DNA from: CAVTWS01 sp963732655
GTDB taxonomy: Bacteria; Actinomycetota; Acidimicrobiia; Acidimicrobiales; SHLQ01
Direction: 5' to 3'
DNA length: 64,000 nt
NCBI GenBank assembly: GCA_963732655.1
Contig: CAVTAI010000017.1
Location: forward strand, 930,001-994,000
The number at the start of each line of letters is the position of its first letter. Within the stretch, counting starts at the first letter, position 1. The translations under genes were made by a program, and so were the position numbers. The notes under the pieces are model-generated. The model made no database searches. It saw only the letters and a program-made list of their open reading frames with translations, and had not been told where the DNA came from. Below are positions 62,346-64,000 of this stretch, in pieces.

Positions 62346-64000
62346 TCAGGACCGACGCACGAGACGTCCGGGACGGGCGCCGGTGTCGCGTCCCTCCCGG
62401 GACACGGCGACCCCGGCCACATACGTCGCGACATACCCGGTGGCGTCCTGGACGATCCGGGTCGCACCGGTGGGCAGGTCGGCCACGACGCGGGGAGGGA
62501 GGAGTCCGAGGCGCTCGGGATCGATGAGGTTGAGATCGGCCCGACGCCCGGGGGTCACGACGCCGCGGTCGCGCATGCCGTAGAGCTTCGCTGGGATGCT
62601 GGTCATCTTGGCGACGGCCAGCTCGATCGGGAGGCGTCGACCGCGGGTCCTCCCGGCGGTCCAGTAGCTCACCATCGACGTGTAGACGGAGGCGTCGCAG
62701 ATGAGTCCGCAATGGGCCCCGCCGTCGGCCAGGCCGAGCATGGTGGCCGGGTGCTCGAGCATGTCGGCGATGTGATCGACGTTGTCGTGGGCGTAACCGC
62801 CGAGGGTGAACAGGACGAAGCTGCGGCCGTCGTCGTCGTTGTAGAGGTCGTAGCAGACCTCGTCGACGCTCCGACCCTCCCGCTCGGCGCGGGCCGCCAC
62901 GCTCGTCTCCGGGCTCGGCTCGTAATCGAGACCGATGAGCGGGAACAGCTTGTCGGCGAGCTTGCCGATGAGGTGGCCGAGCGAGGCTCGAGGCCCTCTG
63001 TCGTCGAGAATGCGTCGGCGCCGCTCGGGGTCTCGCAGCGCCACGGCCCGTTGGGGAAGAGGGAGCGCGGCGACTTCGTCGTACGCCGCTCGACCGGTGA
63101 ACTGGTGTTTGGTGGACCAACCCAGCAACAGCCCGAGCGGCCGACCCGGCACCTGGGCGAGGAGGTGCGCGCCCGCCTCGTTGCTGGCCTGGATCCACGA
63201 CAGGACGTCACGCCACTGATCCGGGGCCACGTTGTGCTGGGTGACGGCCAACGTCGCCGCCAGGCCGGTCTCGATCGACAGGCGCGACATCCAATCGACG
63301 TCGCGTCGGTAGCCGTCGGCGACCATTCCCATCCCTTCGGCGGAGACGGCTTGGATCACGCCGCCGCCCCCGGCAGCGATGCCGCGTCCGATCGCGAACA
63401 GCTCGTCCTCGCCCGCGGACGTGCCGGGGACGGGTCGCCCGTCCTTCGCCGTGTGGGACGGCAACCGGTTGGTGGAGAACCCGATGGCGCCGGCCCGCGC
63501 GGCCTCCTCGGCCAGGGCGGCCATCTGCTCGATGTCGGCGGCCGTGGCCGGTTCGTCGTCGGCGCCGCGCTCGCCCATCACGTAGGTTCGCAAGGCGCTG
63601 TGGGGGAGGTGGGCGGCGATGTCGGCGACACGAGGCAGGGTGTCGAGGGCGTCGAGGTATTCCGGGAACGTCTCCCAGTCCCATCGGATGCCCTCGTGCA
63701 GCGCCGTTCCCGGGATGTCCTCCACCCCTTCCATCAACTGGACCAGCCACTCGTGCCGATCTGGTCGCACCGGCGCGAAACCGACGCCGCAGTTGCCGAG
63801 GATCGCCGTGGTCACGCCGTGGGCCGTCGACGGCCGGAGCAGGGGATCCCACGTGGCCTGACCGTCATAGTGGGTGTGCGGGTCGATGTACCCGGGGACG
63901 AGAAGCAGGCCGCGGGCGTCGATCTCCTCGCGGCCCGCCGTGCTGATCTCGCCGACCTCCACGATGTGGCTTCCCGCGACGCCGACGTCGGCCGTGCGGG
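62346..64000 (-). CDS. D-aminoacylase/N-acyl-D-amino-acid deacylase-type amidohydrolase (5' end off the window)
   Basis: At least 550 aa; the frame runs off the right edge at 64000 and no start is seen. Metal-site HTHYDGQATWDPLLRPSTAH, then ILGNCGVGFAPV, VTQHN, a long insert with LLGWSTKHQFTGRAAYD, the downstream metal Asp/His region ADGGAHCGLICDAS, and PGRRADLNLIDPERLGLLPP near the end. This is the amidohydrolase family 3 (D-aminoacylase) layout. The product hydrolyses N-acyl-D-amino acids or related amides. Confidence 0.88.
   Translation of the reverse strand, partial: RTADVGVAGSHIVEVGEISTAGREEIDARGLLLVPGYIDPHTHYDGQATWDPLLRPSTAHGVTTAILGNCGVGFAPVRPDRHEWLVQLMEGVEDIPGTALHEGIRWDWETFPEYLDALDTLPRVADIAAHLPHSALRTYVMGERGADDEPATAADIEQMAALAEEAARAGAIGFSTNRLPSHTAKDGRPVPGTSAGEDELFAIGRGIAAGGGGVIQAVSAEGMGMVADGYRRDVDWMSRLSIETGLAATLAVTQHNVAPDQWRDVLSWIQASNEAGAHLLAQVPGRPLGLLLGWSTKHQFTGRAAYDEVAALPLPQRAVALRDPERRRRILDDRGPRASLGHLIGKLADKLFPLIGLDYEPSPETSVAARAEREGRSVDEVCYDLYNDDDGRSFVLFTLGGYAHDNVDHIADMLEHPATMLGLADGGAHCGLICDASVYTSMVSYWTAGRTRGRRLPIELAVAKMTSIPAKLYGMRDRGVVTPGRRADLNLIDPERLGLLPPRVVADLPTGATRIVQDATGYVATYVAGVAVSREGRDTGARPGRLVRRS

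Overview
The window is high-GC bacterial DNA, almost fully coding, with many GTG starts and a catabolic gene content: acyl-CoA dehydrogenases, a family III CoA-transferase, short-chain dehydrogenases, molybdenum hydroxylase subunits, amidohydrolases and several deazaflavin (F420)-type enzymes. This mix fits an actinobacterium, most likely of the class Acidimicrobiia. That placement is inferred from gene content; there is no rRNA here.

Layout. 1-1185: the end of gltX, a DUF218 protein, tRNA-Gln(CTG) and tRNA-Glu(CTC), each tRNA followed by a hairpin terminator. 1102-9616: a degraded integrative element of about 8.5 kb in the 3' end of tRNA-Glu. It holds an internally deleted tyrosine integrase, a broken small gene, the C-terminal half of a TraA/MobF relaxase, and two orphan Rhs C-terminal cassettes. 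Each cassette is a toxin tip plus a candidate immunity gene, and both share a 676-bp core repeat. The second cassette carries a HINT domain and a colicin E5-like nuclease tip. 9572-10131 holds the second att copy, a scrap of another copy of the same integrase and a Fic C-terminal remnant. 10490-20402: a DinB protein, two acyl-CoA dehydrogenases and a branched-chain-amino-acid-type ABC system, including an unusual MFS-LivF fusion and a LivH/LivM pair broken by a frameshift. 20659-23878: a gnd-zwf-pgl operon for the oxidative pentose phosphate pathway. 23868-30481: an AddAB-like helicase-nuclease pair. 30560-34285: a cupin, a heavily frameshifted flotillin-like gene and a damaged esterase. 34472-40535: an amidohydrolase, an ArsR/SRPBCC pair and a CoxMSL-type molybdenum hydroxylase operon. 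40607-48593: a DUF5979 surface protein, small redox and CBS proteins and an iron(III)-type ABC transporter. 48652-64000: a PIN-like gene, a double-domain CoA-transferase, SDRs, an LLM oxidoreductase, an HD-GYP protein, a glycosyltransferase pair, MFS and YceI proteins, a lipase-like hydrolase and the C-terminal part of a D-aminoacylase-type amidohydrolase.

Many otherwise well-conserved genes carry 1-nt frameshifts (livH/livM, gnd, zwf, both Add genes, the SPFH gene, the esterase, the PIN gene), while other neighbours are intact. Indel errors in the underlying assembly are the simplest explanation for most of them. The large deletions in the mobile element cannot be explained that way.

The most interesting region is the Rhs part of the element. 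It is a 5'-truncated toxin reservoir, lacking any full-length Rhs N-terminus, in which two toxin/immunity cassettes sit behind a long indel-free direct repeat that could support cassette exchange. Its Rhs core is also interrupted by a Rossmann-like domain.
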